Below are positions 24,603 to 37,639 of a DNA stretch of 64,000 nt, piece after piece. Within the stretch, counting starts at the first letter, position 1, and each line of letters begins with the position of its first letter. The notes beneath the pieces were generated by a model. It saw nothing but the letters and a program-made list of their open reading frames with translations. It did not search any database and was not told the DNA's origin. The position numbers and the translations under genes are program-made. The stretch is taken from the NCBI RefSeq assembly GCF_025698545.1, contig NC_068571.1:50811733-50875732 (forward strand), in the 5' to 3' direction. This stretch comes from Gossypium raimondii (Eukaryota; Streptophyta; Magnoliopsida; Malvales; Malvaceae).

Positions 24603-24886
24603 GATGGGGTTACCAACCTTAATCGCTATAAAGGGCGATGCTACCATATTAAGCCTGTTCCTAGAGAAGAATATCAATATATAAGTTATGTAGCTTACCC
24701 TTTATACCTTTTTTTAAGAAGTTCTGTTACTAACATGTTTACTTCCATTGTGGATAATGTATTTGGGTTCAAAGCTCTGAGCGCTCTACGTCTAGAGGAT
24801 CTATGGATCCCTACTGTTTATATTAAAACTTTCCAAAGCCAGCCTCATGGCATCCAGGTTGAAAGAGATAAATTGAAAAAGTATGG
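24603..24886 (+). pseudogene. rbcL: Plastid-derived rbcL fragment, part 2
   Basis: Continues Rubisco large subunit: [55 protein letters not shown]. It resumes exactly where part 1 stops (after target duplication ggacc) and is cut again by element B after 'gtatgg'. It is part of the same old plastid insert, not a working gene. Confidence 0.95.
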
Positions 24887-25148
24887 TGTAACACCCCTAA
24901 TCCTTATCCGTCACCGAAATAGGGTTACAAAGTATTACTGAAATTTATGGATTAAATACTAACATTTCATAATATTTAATATACACATCAAGAACCAATC
25001 ATAAAACACTCATATTGACCATTATATAGGCCTTCGAGGCCTAATATACACCTTAGAAGTGAATCGGGACTAAACTGGATACTCAGGGAATTTTTCTCAA
25101 AATCTCAAAAATTTTTCTTAGAAGCAGGGGACACACGCTCATATGGCC

Positions 25149-25169
25149 GGCCGTGTGGCTCACACGGCC
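25149..25169. repeat. 9-bp stem inverted repeat in element B left arm
   Basis: GGCCGTGTG and CACACGGCC separated by three bases, within a cluster of 'cacacgg'/'ccgtgt' motifs (25130-25290). The same motif style recurs just right of element C (34822-34940), as expected of one element split by C. Confidence 0.85.
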
Positions 25170-25299
25170 TGGTGACACGCCCGTGTCTTAGGCCCTGTAG
25201 GGATTCGATGTGAGACACACGACCATGTTTCAGCCTGTGTCTATACCCGTGTAACTCTCTGACTTGGGTCACACGGCCATCCACACGCCTATGTGCTAG

Positions 25300-25899
25300 T
25301 GTCATGGGTTGCGCATGGGATCTCGCAACCATGACGAACTCGTATGATCTATCGCATTCAAGGAAGGTCATTTGGCCCAATTGGACTGGTCCATTGCTTG
25401 GAGAAATTAAAAGCACATCTCCGGAGCTTGGCAAATAAGGAAAGTGATCTTCTAAAGATATGATTGGAAAATATGGAAGGTGATCTTTGGAGATTTGTGA
25501 TCCTAGATATTAAATGTAATCTTTAGAAGATACGATTATGTAATCTTAGAGATTTGATATTTTGATAGCTTTTAATTGTAGCCATTGATGTATTTTAATT
25601 TAGACCGTTGATTTTGGAGAGCTTCAACTATAAATAGAGGACTCTCTGCTCATTGTACATTGTTCAGTTGTTAATAGAATTTTGAGAGTATTCACTCAAG
25701 CTTTTCTCTCAAGTGTTCTTACTTTTCTGTTGCTTTTGTTCATCTTTCAAGTTCGTTCTTACTTCATTATTCTGCTGTTCTACGTGGTTGCCTTAAAGGA
25801 AATTCTGTTGAATCCATAATTGTTGTGAATTGGGTTGACTTAAGCGTTTTTGAGTAAAGAAACTGCCTAAGGCCTCACGGATCGCATAGGAAAACTCTA
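25300..25899 (+). repeat. 5' LTR of element C (main part; last 11 bp at 29675-29685)
   Basis: Matches 34207-34806 with about 6% differences. It includes TATA-like 'ctataaatagagg' near 25629-25641. It is split near its 3' end by element D, with 5-bp duplication ctcta. Confidence 0.93.
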
Positions 25900-28800
25900 T
25901 GTAACACCCCTTACCCGTAGTCGACACTGAAATAGGTACGAGGCATTACCAGAACACATATACTTGTAAACGTGTTGAATCGAGTTATAAAATTTCATTA
26001 ATATATAAAAACTTTCAAATTTTTAACATGTTTTTTTTTACTTCTTCACAATATACATAATGCAACATTTTCTGCCAACCACAATCTCAAATAATGGATT
26101 TACTCAATCGAGCTCAATATCATATGTCAACTTATAATCCGACATTTAACTTCAATTACACTTTTAGTTACTTGTCAAATTAAGGACCGTCTTACGGATT
26201 TGAGTACATCGTTTGCCCGGTGTCACAATTAGCTTGAATCTTTCACAATGCTATAACTCAGTATGGTTTTATTCACGGAAATACCATACCTACTTTTTAC
26301 AACTCAGTATGGTTTTCTTCATTGAAACACCATACCTACTTTTCACAACTCAGTATGGTTTTCTTCACTGAAACACCATACCTACTTTTCACAACTCAGT
26401 ATGGTTTTCTTCACTGAAACACCATACCTACTGTTCACAACTCAGTATGGTTTTCTTTCTTTGAAACACCATACCCTCATTCACAACTTCGGTATGGTTT
26501 TCTTAATTGAAACACCATACCTAATTTTCACATTTTGCCATGGATCCACCATGGACTTATCCGTCAATTCATCACTGGTTGCCGAACATATGTACTCAAT
26601 CCTGCGTATCACTTAATTTGAACTAACATTCTCATTTTATTCTCATTTTCACCATAATCACAATTTAATAACAATATACGAATTGATACATTATATCAGA
26701 ACCAATGGATAGTGTGATATATCTCTAATAAGCTTCCAACCCAACTGATCTTCCGAAAATATACTATCTCAAGCTCAGTGGGATTTTATATAACTTTAAC
26801 TCTTCATAATTTCTTTATTTTCATTTGCATTTCTTTACTTTCCACGCTTATTCCATATGCGTGACACACAAGTCATAAACATATCATTCAACCATAGTCA
26901 CAAGCTAGTGCATTTAACTAAAGCCTTTTTCCGAATTGATCACATAATAAGTCATTTCATAAGAATTAGTATAATTTAAACCGTACCACTTTTTCATGAG
27001 CACTAGCATATTTTTCACTCAAATACTTATCAATTCAATGCTTCCACTAAATAATCATATTACTATTCAACCAATAGCTTGGCACTTGCCTAAGCATCAA
27101 GCAACAACATTAGTTAGTGTACTTGCACACATTACATAAAAACTCATTATGTATACTTTTCTTGTATCAACATATTAAAGATAATCATACATTTACATGT
27201 CATGATACATATCATTCTCCTATCGTTTCTTCAAAGGCATATATCATTCATTTCATTATTTTGATATTTCGTGTGCCACCATTTTCATAAATTTCGTGTA
27301 CATACCGGTAATAGTTCATTTCTCAATATTTATAATTCATCTATAAATCTTTCAATTCAATCACATAAGTCTCTTACCATTTCTTAATCAAATTAGGGAA
27401 CGGTTACGGAAAATTGAGTACTTCACTTTCACTTTGCCATAGTATAACTATGGTCTTGCGTATGATCACTTATCACTTTTCGAAGCCATAGCCCTGCCAC
27501 GGTCTTACACGGGTCACATTTATCACTTGTCACAGATCAGAAGTACTCAAATCCGACGTTCCGCTCAATTTGATCATTTATTCAGTTTTCGCAATTTTAT
27601 TTTATTCTCATTTCATCAACAAGTATATCTCATCGTGCATTATGTAATTCATGAAATTAACATTTAATCATTAAATTTCAGCCATATGAACTTACCAGGC
27701 TAATATGCAGAATTACCAAGATACAAGGGCATTTTGGTAATTTTTCATTTTTCTCGATTTTCTACCCGATCTTGACCTAAATTAATTTTTCATTTAATAA
27801 AACAACTCATTTCATACAATTTGGTCATTTTTGACATTTTTCCAAAATTGCCCCTAAAGTTTTACTTTTATTCAATTTAGTCCTCGAGCCCAAATCATGC
27901 AAATTAACCATTTGTAATGCAAAACCATACTAGCAGAATATTTATATATTTATTTCTCACCTCCTCTCCATTCCACATCCTTAATGTATATAACACACTT
28001 AAACAACATTAACTATAATTTCACTATTCAATCACATGTATATTCAAAGTTGTTTATCCGAGTCGAGTCACTAAATTATTTTTATCAGGAACTACAGATA
28101 TCCAAATTAAGATTTTTAATTTTTAAGAAACTAGACTCACATATCTTCTTACCATAAAATTTTTAGAATTTTGGTTCAGCCAAATAATACAGATTTATTC
28201 TTTAAAGTTTCCTCTGTTTTGTTGTCTAATAGTTTCGACCACTCTTCACTAAAAATGAATTATCTAATTGAATAGAATTCAGATGATGTTTCCGTTTGTT
28301 TTCTTTGAAAATAGACTCACCAAATATTCTAAGAATATAAATTATAACTCATAATTATTTTTCTTAAATTTTTTTATAATTTTCCAAAGTCAGAACAGGG
28401 AAACCCGAATGCATTCTGACCTTGCCACAAAATTTATTATATCTCATGATTTACAATTCTATTGCTTACACCATTTCTTCTATAAGAAACTAGACTCAAT
28501 AAGATTTAATTTCATGTTTCATTCATCCTCTAATTCAATTTCCACAATTTATGGTGATTTTTCAAAGTTAACCTCTGCTTCTTTGTCCAAAAGCTGTTTT
28601 AGTGCAAAATATTGATTACTAAGTTTATAACACTCTTATTTTCCTTCTCTACACTATTTCTCATCACTTTCTCTTATTTTCTCTTCACTAACATATCAAG
28701 AACATAAAACCTTATATAATAAAACCCTACATTAACATCAATTTCATACTTTTCAATAATATCAAACTCAAAAATATATTGAAATCTTGGTGCTCTTACC

Positions 28801-29669
28801 TTGCTCAATTGATTTCAATCTTTAACTTAATTTTCTCTCTCCTCTAGCATCTATTTCTTGAATCTAACTTGATATTCTAGCTCCCCATAGTCTCCTTGTT
28901 ATCTTTCTCTCTTGATGGATATGGAAATTCTTTTGATTTTTAGTTGAAAATGGTAATTTTTTTAAAGGAATGACCAAATTGTAAAGAAAGCAAAACTTTC
29001 TTTCTTTCTCTCTTCTCCTCACGTTGGATGCATGGAAGATGATGGGTTGGTTGGTTTCTTTTTTCATCTTTCTTTCCACATATATATACTAAACAATAAA
29101 ATAATAAAATAATATTTAAAAATCAAATTAAAATATTAATAAACTAATATTTATTTATTTATTTAATCTAAAATATCTCCAACATCATCATTATCTTCTA
29201 GATTTCTCTCTCTTCTAAATGACCATTTTGCCCCTTATGATCTTTTAAAATTCTATCATTGAGTCATCACTTATTTGGTAAAATTACGATTTAGTCCCTC
29301 AAAATTCTTCACCTTTTTCAATTTGGTCCTAATCCATCCATTTTTCTTAGTTTCTAGATCATTCCACCCTTAAAATATTTACACCTTTGGTCCTTCAACT
29401 TTTTTGTATTTACACTTTAACCCTTCAAATTTTGAATATTTACTCTTGACCCATAAAACTTTTCTCACTTTTACGATTTAATCCTTTATTGAATTAATAT
29501 GTCATAATATACTTCCCAATGTTGACATAACTCAATATTACCCTTTTTATCACTTTATTTCCTTATTTTACTATACTAAGGATAATATCTTACTGTAGAA
29601 GTTTTTAAAATATTACATTTGTGGACCCAAAATCACTTGTCCGACTAGGCCCAATTTCAGGCTGTTACA
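25900..29669. mobile_element. Element D: TG..CA element, probably a solo LTR, inserted in the 5' LTR of C
   Basis: Starts TGTAACACCCCTTACCCG and ends CAGGCTGTTACA. The perfect 5-bp target duplication ctcta lies at 25895-25899 and 29670-29674. It is 3770 bp with no coding region. Ends and internal blocks (for example 'ctcgattttctacccgatc') resemble element B's right arm, so it belongs to the same broad group. It holds a 46-bp minisatellite. It is younger than C because it sits in C's LTR. Confidence 0.82.
26255..26530. repeat. 46-bp inverted-repeat minisatellite in element D
   Basis: About six head-to-tail units beginning 'aactcagtatggttttctt'. Each unit contains GTATGGT and ACCATAC as a 7-bp stem, with a second TTTC/GAAA pairing inside the loop. 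Confidence 0.92.
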
Positions 29670-29687
29670 CTCTAAGTCCGTGATAGT

Positions 29688-30880
29688 TGGTATCTAAGCC
29701 AGGTTTGTAGGTACCACTGAAAGATGTCAAAAGAAGTTGCTGAGAATGTTGAGGGAATGGAGTCCCGTGAGAGGGCTAGGAAAGCTAGTCGTTCGAAGGA
29801 CATACTGTCAACTTTAGAAGATTGAGTTGTCACTCTAGAGGAATCTGTAGGAGATATCAATGAGAGGATTGATGATGTCGATGATAGGCTCCATGATGGG
29901 TTGCAGTCCATGCAGGAGCAGCTCAAAGAGTATGTGTTAGATAGTGTTGAAAAGCTGAATGGCAGGGATTATGCCATTGAGGCTATGATAACGTCCTTGA
30001 AAGAGGAGATTGTGGAGCTCAAAGGTGAACTCACAATCTACAAGGCTACATTGAGCAATGGAGGGTTAGCTGCGGTCGCACCCAAGCCCAGTGTTGATGT
30101 TCCCAAGCCCAATGAGTTCAATGGGACAAGGTCTGTAAGAGATGTAGACAACTTCCTGTGGGGAATCGAGCAATACTTCCGTGCCAAAGGCATCACGGAG
30201 GATGTCACTAAGGTAACTACTGCTGCTATGTATCTTACTGATGTTGCTTTGTTGTGGTGGCATCGTAGGTCCACTGATGTGAGACGTGGTAGGACTGAAA
30301 TTAGAACTTGGGAGGAGTTTCGATGTGAGTTTAAAGTACAGTTCTACCAAGAGTATGCTGAGGATGAGACTCGGGCAAAGTTGCGTCAGCTTGCACAACA
30401 AGGCACCGTGAGGGAGTATGTGCAGGATTTTAGCGAACTCGTGCTTCAAATCTCAGATATGGGTGAGAAAGAGGCGTTCTTTTCCATCATGGATGGGTTG
30501 AAACCGTGGGTGAAGTAAGAGTTGCAACGCCGAAGAGTCCAAGAGCTTACCAATGCGATGTCTGTGACTGAATCGCTTGCTGAATTTGGGGGAAAAAAAG
30601 ACAATGCCAATGCTTCTAAGCCCAGATTCAATCAAAACAGTAATCGTAGGGGAGATAAAGAAAGACCCACTAGAAACGGCAACGGTAAGAAGCCTTGGGA
30701 CAAGATGAAGAGTGGGCCTATAAGTTGCTTTCACCGTGATGGTCCACATATGATCAGGGACTGTCCAAAGAAGGCCGCACTCACGGCTATGGAAGCAAAG
30801 TTGGAGTCAGATGTGGAGGATAACAATCTTGGTTCGATACTTAGGGGTGTCGAAGATAGAACGAGTCATGGGCTGATGTT
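29688..30880 (+). other. Element C: primer-binding site and gag region
   Basis: After the primer-binding site, gag shows a retrotransposon-gag core (WEEFRCEFKVQFYQ, LRQLAQQGTVREYVQDFSEL). A zinc-knuckle region follows with CFHRDGPHMIRDCPKK. An early charged helical segment (29850-30050) fits a coiled coil. Fossil; not read as an intact gene. Confidence 0.85.
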
Positions 30881-33800
30881 TGTAGACATCATGGTGGCCG
30901 ACAGAAAATTGAATGCACTGGTCAACACTGGTGCGTCTGATTTGTTCATGTCCGAAGAGGCAGCTCGGAAACTTGGGCTGAAGGTAGAAAATGAGTTGGG
31001 TCGAATCAAAACAGTTAACTCAGAAAGTGTCCCAATCAAGGGTGTTGCTAAGGGAGTGGATCTTCAACTAGATGATTGGGCCGGCAAGGTATCCATTAAG
31101 GTAATACCACTCGATGACTATGATTGTGTGGTTGGATTAAGTTTTCTTGATCAGATTAATGCGCTTATTGCCCCTTCGAGTAATTACATGGTGATTTCGG
31201 GTTCGAACCATCCATGCATGGTGAAAATGACAAAGAAAAGAAGCTTGGAGGGAAAAAACTGTTAGCAATTCAATTTGCTAAAGGAGTGCGCAAGGATGAA
31301 GTCTCTTATTTAGCCACATTGAAGATCGAGGATACCGTTAAGTCCGTTAGTAAAATCCTGAAAAAAGTGAGCCAATTGTTGTAGTGTTTTCGGGATGTGA
31401 TACCTGCTCAGTTACCCAAAAGTTTTCCACCAAAGAGGGAGGTGGACCACAAAATTAAGTTAGTGTCCAACGTGGTGCTGCCAGCAAGGTCCCCCTATCA
31501 TATGTCTCCGTTAGAGTTAGAAGAGTTGCGAAAACAATTGAATGAACTTTTGGATGCGGGATTCATTAGACCATCTAAATCCCCATACGGTGCGCCATTG
31601 TTGTTTTAAAAGAAACATGATGGGTTCTTAAGAATGTGCATCGATTATCGGGCTCTAAACAAGATCACTGTGAAGAACAGGTACCCTATTCCTCTTATTA
31701 CAGATTTGTTTGACCAACTTGGTAGTGCAAGATGGTTTACCAAGTTGGATTTGAGATCGGGGTACCATCGAGTTCGGATAGCCAAGGGGGATGAGCCAAA
31801 GACAGCTTGTGTGACACGGTATGGTTCGTATGAGTTCCTTGTGATACCCTTCAGACTCACAAATGCCCCAGCTACATTCTGTACCCTAATGAATAAGGTA
31901 CTTCAACCTTTTCTTGATCGTTTTGTGGTTGTTTACCTTGATGATATTGTGGTGTATAGAAAGTCTCTCGAAGAGCACGTGGGACACTTGAGGAAGGTGT
32001 TCCAAACTTTGAGGGAAAATGAGTTGTTCGTTAAGGAGGAGAAGTGTTCATTTTCCCAACAAGAGGTGTCATTCCTAGGCCACATTGTGGGAAGGGGTAA
32101 GATCCGAATGGATAAGAGCAAGGTTCGAGCCATTTCCGAGTGGGAGCCTCCAACCAAGGTGACGGACTTGAGATCTTTCCTTAGGTTGGCAAATTACTAT
32201 CGACACTTTATCAAAGGCTACTCTAGAATTACCACACCTTTGACGTACATGTTGCACAAAAGGAAGTTATGGGATTGGAATTCGAAATGTGAGAGGGCCT
32301 TTAATCAATTGAAGCAAAAAATGACGAGGGAACCCATTCTTGCCTTGTCAGATTTTTTGAAGCATTATGAGGTACGCACGGATGCATCAGATTATGCTAT
32401 CGGGAGAGTACTAATGCAAGATGAACATCCAATTGCTTTTGAGAGTCGAAGCTTAATGAAACGGAGCTAAGATATACGATCCAGGAGAAGGAGATGACTG
32501 CAGTGGTGCACTGCTTGCGCACATGGAAACATTATTTATTGGGTTTCAGGTTTGTGGTCCTTACCGATAATGTTGCCAACAGTTATTTTCTAACTCAGAA
32601 AAAGTTGTCTCCCAAACAGGCTCGTTGGTGGGTTTTCCTAGCTGAGTTTGAATTTACAATGGAGTATAAGCCAGGGAGTGCCAACATTGTGGCTGACGTA
32701 CTTAGCCGAAAGATGGAGTTTGCGACAATTAGCCAACCTGATGGTTCCTTATTGGAACGCGTTCGAGAAGGATTGTCCCATGATCCTACAACTAAAAATT
32801 TGACTGAGCTGGCCAATGAGGGAAAAATGAGAAGATTTTAGTTTGATGGAGAGCTACTATACACCCATGGGAGTCGCCTCTATGTGCTTCATTATGGGAA
32901 GCTACGTAAGGAAGTCATAAAAGAGTGTCATGACTCGATATGGGCGGGCCAACCAAGGATGCATTGTACTTTGGCCCTTTTGGGGGAATGTTGCTATTGG
33001 CCTCACATGGGTAATGATGTGGAAACTTATGTGAAAACTTGTCTAGTTTACCAATAAGACAAGGTCGAGTTAAAGACCCCAGCCGGTTTGCTTCAACCCT
33101 TGCCCATTCCAGAAAGACCATGTGAGAGTTTATCCATGGATTTTATTGTTGGTTTGCCTAAGTCTGATGGGTTTGCGAGTATTCTTGTTGTGGTGGACAG
33201 GTTTTCGAAGTACGCGATGTTCATTCCAGCCACCAAAGAATGTCCTACTGATGAGGCAACTCGTTTATTCCTTAGAGATGTGGTTAAATATTGGGGAGTG
33301 CCACAGTCTATTGTCAGTGATCGAGATAGGCGATTTACAGGTCAGTTTTAGACGGAGTTGTTCAAGTCAATGGGCTCAGATTTGAACTTTTCCACGAGTA
33401 TGCATCCGCAAACTGATGGGCAAACTAAATGAGTAAATGCATTGTTGGAGACATATTTGTGACACTATGTGAGTGCCATACAAAGGGATTGGCCAAAGTT
33501 ATTGGATGCGGCTCAGTTATCATATAACTTGAAGCAAAGTGGGGCAACGAACCAAATTCAGCCAACAGCGACTCACACCCAATGCTATTGTGACCCATTA
33601 TACAGGACCAAATTCGGCAACTTATCGATTTGCGAAGGATTGGCAAGAAAAGAATGACTTGGCTAGGGCTTGTTTACACAAGGCAAGTAAGCGCAATAAG
33701 AAGTGGGCCGATCAGAATCGAAGAGATGTGCAATTTCAAGTGGGTGATTCAGTCCTTGCCAAACTACACTTGATTTTACGATATACGGGTTTATACAAAG

Positions 33801-34206
33801 GGCTCGTGCAAAGGTATGAGGGGCCGTTCAAAGTTGTGAAGAGAGTGGGCAATGTGGCCTACAAGCTTGAGTTGCCTCTAAAACTTAAAGTCTACCCAGT
33901 GTTCCATGTAAGTATGCTTAAGGCATTTCATAGGGACCAAGAATATCCGAATTGCGGCAAGTCTGAACGAGCGCCAATGGGGGTAAAGGTCTCTTACGAC
34001 CGTGACGTTGAAACCATTGAGGCAAATCGTGTGATTAGACGAAATTTCCATCGACCGCGTCATGAATACTTAGTTTGATGGAAGGGTCTTCCTGACAGCG
34101 AAGCAAGTTGGGAACCTGCTGAGGCATTGTGGCAGTTTCAAGGAAAGATTGACCAGTTCCATGAGGAGGACGCGATGAGGGCGTCGCTAGAACAAGTGGG
34201 GGAGAA
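30881..34206 (+). other. Element C: pol region (protease, RT, RNase H, integrase, chromodomain-like tail)
   Basis: Protease core is at about 30917-30960. Reverse transcriptase is at about 31640-32150, with FTKLDLRSGYHRVR and the catalytic VVYLDDIVVY. RNase H begins near 32385 (RTDASDYAIG) and continues to about 32720 (KPGSANIVADVLSRK). Integrase core is at about 33120-33420 (SMDFIVGLPKSDGF, VVVDRFSKYAMF). A chromodomain-like WKGLPDSEASWEP is at about 34079-34120. Domain order is that of Ty3/gypsy. Fossil; not read as an intact gene. Confidence 0.88.
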
Positions 34207-34817
34207 TGTCATGGGTTGCGCATGGGATCTCGCAACCATGACGAACTCGTACGATCCATCTCATTCAAGGGAGGTCATTTGGCCCAATTAGACTGGTCCA
34301 TTGCCTGGAGAAATTAAAAGCATATCTCCGGAGCTTGGCAAATAAGGAAAGTGATCTTCTAAATATATGCTTGGCAAATATGGAAGGTGATATTTGGAGA
34401 TATGTGATCCTAGATATTAAATGTAATCTTTAGAAGATATGATTATGTAATCTTAGAGATTTGATATTTTGATAGCTTTTAATTGTAGCCATTGATGTAT
34501 TTTAATTTAGACTGTTGATTTTGGAAAGCCTCAGCTATAAATAGAGGACTCTCTGTTCATTGTACATTGTTCAGTTGTTAATAGAATTTTGAGAGTATTC
34601 ACTCAAACTTGTCTCTCAAGTGTTCTTACTTTTATGTTGCTTTTGTTCATCTTTCAAGTTCGTTCTTACTTCATTCTTCTGTTGTTCTTCGTGGTTGCCT
34701 TAAAGGAAATTCTTTTGAATCCATAATTGTTGTGAGTTGGGCTGACTTAGGCATTTTTGAGCAAAGAAACTGCCTAAGGCCGCACGGATCACGTGGGAAA
34801 ACTCTAAGTCCGTGACA
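34207..34817 (+). repeat. 3' LTR of element C
   Basis: 611 bp, TGTCATGG...CCGTGACA, preceded by the purine tract. It is intact in length and is the better reference copy because it carries no insertion. Confidence 0.95.
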
Positions 34818-35639
34818 TTAGGCTGTGTGTAAAAACCTGGGTATTCTATTTTGAAATTTCAATATGCATGGTACACGCAGCCAGTCCACATGCCCATGTG
34901 ACATACGGCTGAGACACACACCCGTGTGGAGGAAAATAGGCCATTTTATGGTCTCTTTTCTCATTCATTCTTGACTTCAACTTACACATCTCAAATTTCA
35001 TACATATAGGCCATAACAAAATCTTCAAAACAACAAATCCTATCATTATTATGGTCATATTATCACATATACTCTAACAATCTAACTAGAACATAAATTA
35101 ATTCACAGATACAACTACTATATTAACATGTTATACCAATTCATTCATTACCCATACCAATACTTATACCGAACATGACAAACCATACATATATAAGTTA
35201 ATATAAAACATAGCCAAAATGTAATTTTAATGTTTACACAGCCATTTAAATTCATATACATGCCATATAAAACATAGTATGTTTAGCAAAATCTACCGGC
35301 AAGTTGGATAGTGTGATTCGATTCGTTGATTCGACCTTCCGACTACTCGAAAATCTACAAAGAACATTAAACAACACAAGTAAGCTAAATGTAGCTTAGT
35401 AAGTTCGTTGGCTTTAAACTTAAATGTTACCGAACATACTATAATGATGTATTTAACTAAATCATTCATTACACATTTCCTATCAATCACAACATCAATT
35501 GATGATTTCACTTATTTCATCTCAAAATCGATAATATCATTAAGTTTTCCAATAATACTTCATGTGTCACCTACCAACCTTTGTCAAATTGGAGAATGTC
35601 TTACGGATATGAGTACATCGTATACAGAAGCCCAAAGGT

Positions 35640-35812
35640 TCCACATAAGTGCTAAACGAAAACCCATAAAGGTTAAACGGAAGCTCATAAAAGCTGAACG
35701 GAAACCTATAAGAGTTAAACTAAAGCTCAAAAGAGCTAAATTGAAACTCAAAAGGGTTAAACTGAAACTCATATAAGTTAATTTAAGCTCATAAGAGCTA
35801 AACTGAAAGCAA
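35640..35812. repeat. Inverted-repeat minisatellite in element B right arm
   Basis: About seven units of roughly 25 bp of the form 'taaactgaaGCTCataaGAGCt'. Several units hold AGCTC and GAGCT with a 4-base gap; others have weaker AACC/GGTT or AACTC/AGTT pairing. Confidence 0.8.
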
Positions 35813-37159
35813 ACACGGAAGTTAGCAACAAATGTTGAACCCTGGTTTACTTGGGTAATCTGCCGTCAATTCCTCATTTGCACATAACAAATGTACTCAA
35901 TCTTGCGTTTCTTTCGCCTCGAACATTCAATTCAATTTTTATAACTTTAACAATAATTTTATTTTCAACAAATGATATGAATAATTACATAATACCAATC
36001 ATCAATTTAACCTTTAACATTAATGTTCAACCATATGAACTTACTTGGGTTAAATTGTAAGTTTGTAGTAGTTAAAGGATTATTCTGTTAATTTCTTTTT
36101 TTCTCGTTGATCTACCGACTCTTGATCTAAAATATAAAATTATTCATGAATTAACATATATTTCAGTTTCATTTCACTTTACAATCAATACCCTACAAAT
36201 TTCAAAATTACACAATTACCCCAACTTTAATAGTTTTTGTAATTTAGTCCCTTACTAATTAGTCTACCAAATGAACTAACTTTTCTCAATTAAAAGTTTA
36301 TCTAAGTATTCTAGGATATCTTATAGCCTTTGATACATAAAAATTTAATAGAAAACCCTAATTTTAAATTCTTCACAATTTAGTCTTAAAATCAATATCT
36401 ATCAAATTCACTTTATAAAATCATCATATAACAAAATTAAAGCCCTAAATCCATATTAATTCAACACAAAAATCCAGCACTCATCAATTGAAACTTTCAA
36501 AATTACTCATAAAATCAAAAACTAATGAAATAGATAGTTGGACCTAGTTGTAAAAGTCTTAAAAACACAAAAATTTCAAGAAAAAAGCAAGAATTGAACT
36601 CACATGGTGTAAAAATATGAAAAACCAGCTTTTGAGAGACTCTTCTATGGTGTTTTTGGCTAAATATTGATGAAGAAAATTCTAGATTTTCAATTTAGTC
36701 ATTGTTTTAATTTTTACTTTAATTCCTAAATGACCAATTTACCCCTAATTCATCCAATTTCAAGATTTTTTTCTCTGCACATGCCGTTTCAGCTTTCTAA
36801 TAAGTTTCTAATTGCCTTTTTGGTCCTTCCTTATTCACTACTTAAGTTATTTAATCACTATTTCTTTAATTAGCAGTTTTGCACCTTTTTCAATTTAGTC
36901 CTTCTTATTTAATTAACTATCAAAACGTTAAAATTTTCTGACGAAACTTTAATACTAACTTAATGACACTCCGTAAATATTTATAAAAATATTTACGGCT
37001 CGATTTATAAAATCGAGGTCTCGATACCCTGTTTTCAAATTCAATTAACCTAATAATTCATTCTAAACTCAAATCACTATTTCACAAATCTTTCTAAAAT
37101 AACATTTAAATCATAATTACAAAATAATAAAATTTTTCAAACTCACTCGTTGGATTTAG

Positions 37160-37491
<332 letters not shown>

Positions 37492-37639
37492 AAGACCCAA
37501 CTTTAATATTATATTAAAAAAATAAAATTTAAATAAAAATAACTATATCATTATTATTCTTTATCGATACATTTTCTATTTAAATTACAAAATATGATTT
37601 CTTTTTTGTTTTTGGTAAAAGGAGAGCAAGATCGAAATC
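37492..37639. other. AT-rich junction right of the plastid insert
   Basis: Short AT-rich stretch between rbcL part 3 and the LINE remnant. Nothing recognised. Confidence 0.5.

Larger units (their letters stand above)
25300..34817 (+). mobile_element. Element C: Ty3/gypsy chromovirus with both LTRs, interrupted by element D
   Basis: LTRs are 611 bp each when D is left out: 25300-25899 plus 29675-29685, and 34207-34817. They begin TGTCATGGGTTG and end CCGTGACA or CCGTGATA. A primer-binding site resembling initiator-Met tRNA (TGGTATCTAAGCC) lies at 29688 and a purine tract (gtgggggagaa) just before 34207. The flanks share only 'ctag'/'ttag', a worn target duplication. The internal order is gag, protease, RT, RNase H, integrase and a chromodomain-like tail, hence a chromovirus, perhaps of the Galadriel/Reina side. 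By eye the LTRs differ at about 35 sites (about 6%), roughly 2-4 million years at common plant rates. It is broken, with on the order of ten interruptions. Confidence 0.93.

Noticed and set aside
24603-24886. rbcL-like open frame as a working nuclear gene
   Set aside because: It is an internal piece without start, flanked by insertions, with substitutions at conserved Rubisco residues; it is old plastid DNA.
25105-25434. 109-residue - strand frame
   Set aside because: Spans the CACACGG repeats of element B and the LTR of element C; no domain.
26255-26530. Regular direct repeats resembling a CRISPR array
   Set aside because: Units are head to tail with no unique spacers, and the setting is a plant LTR element; it is a minisatellite.
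35408-35776. Lysine-rich repetitive frame (KRKPIKVKRKLI...)
   Set aside because: Translation of the inverted-repeat minisatellite in element B, not a basic protein gene.
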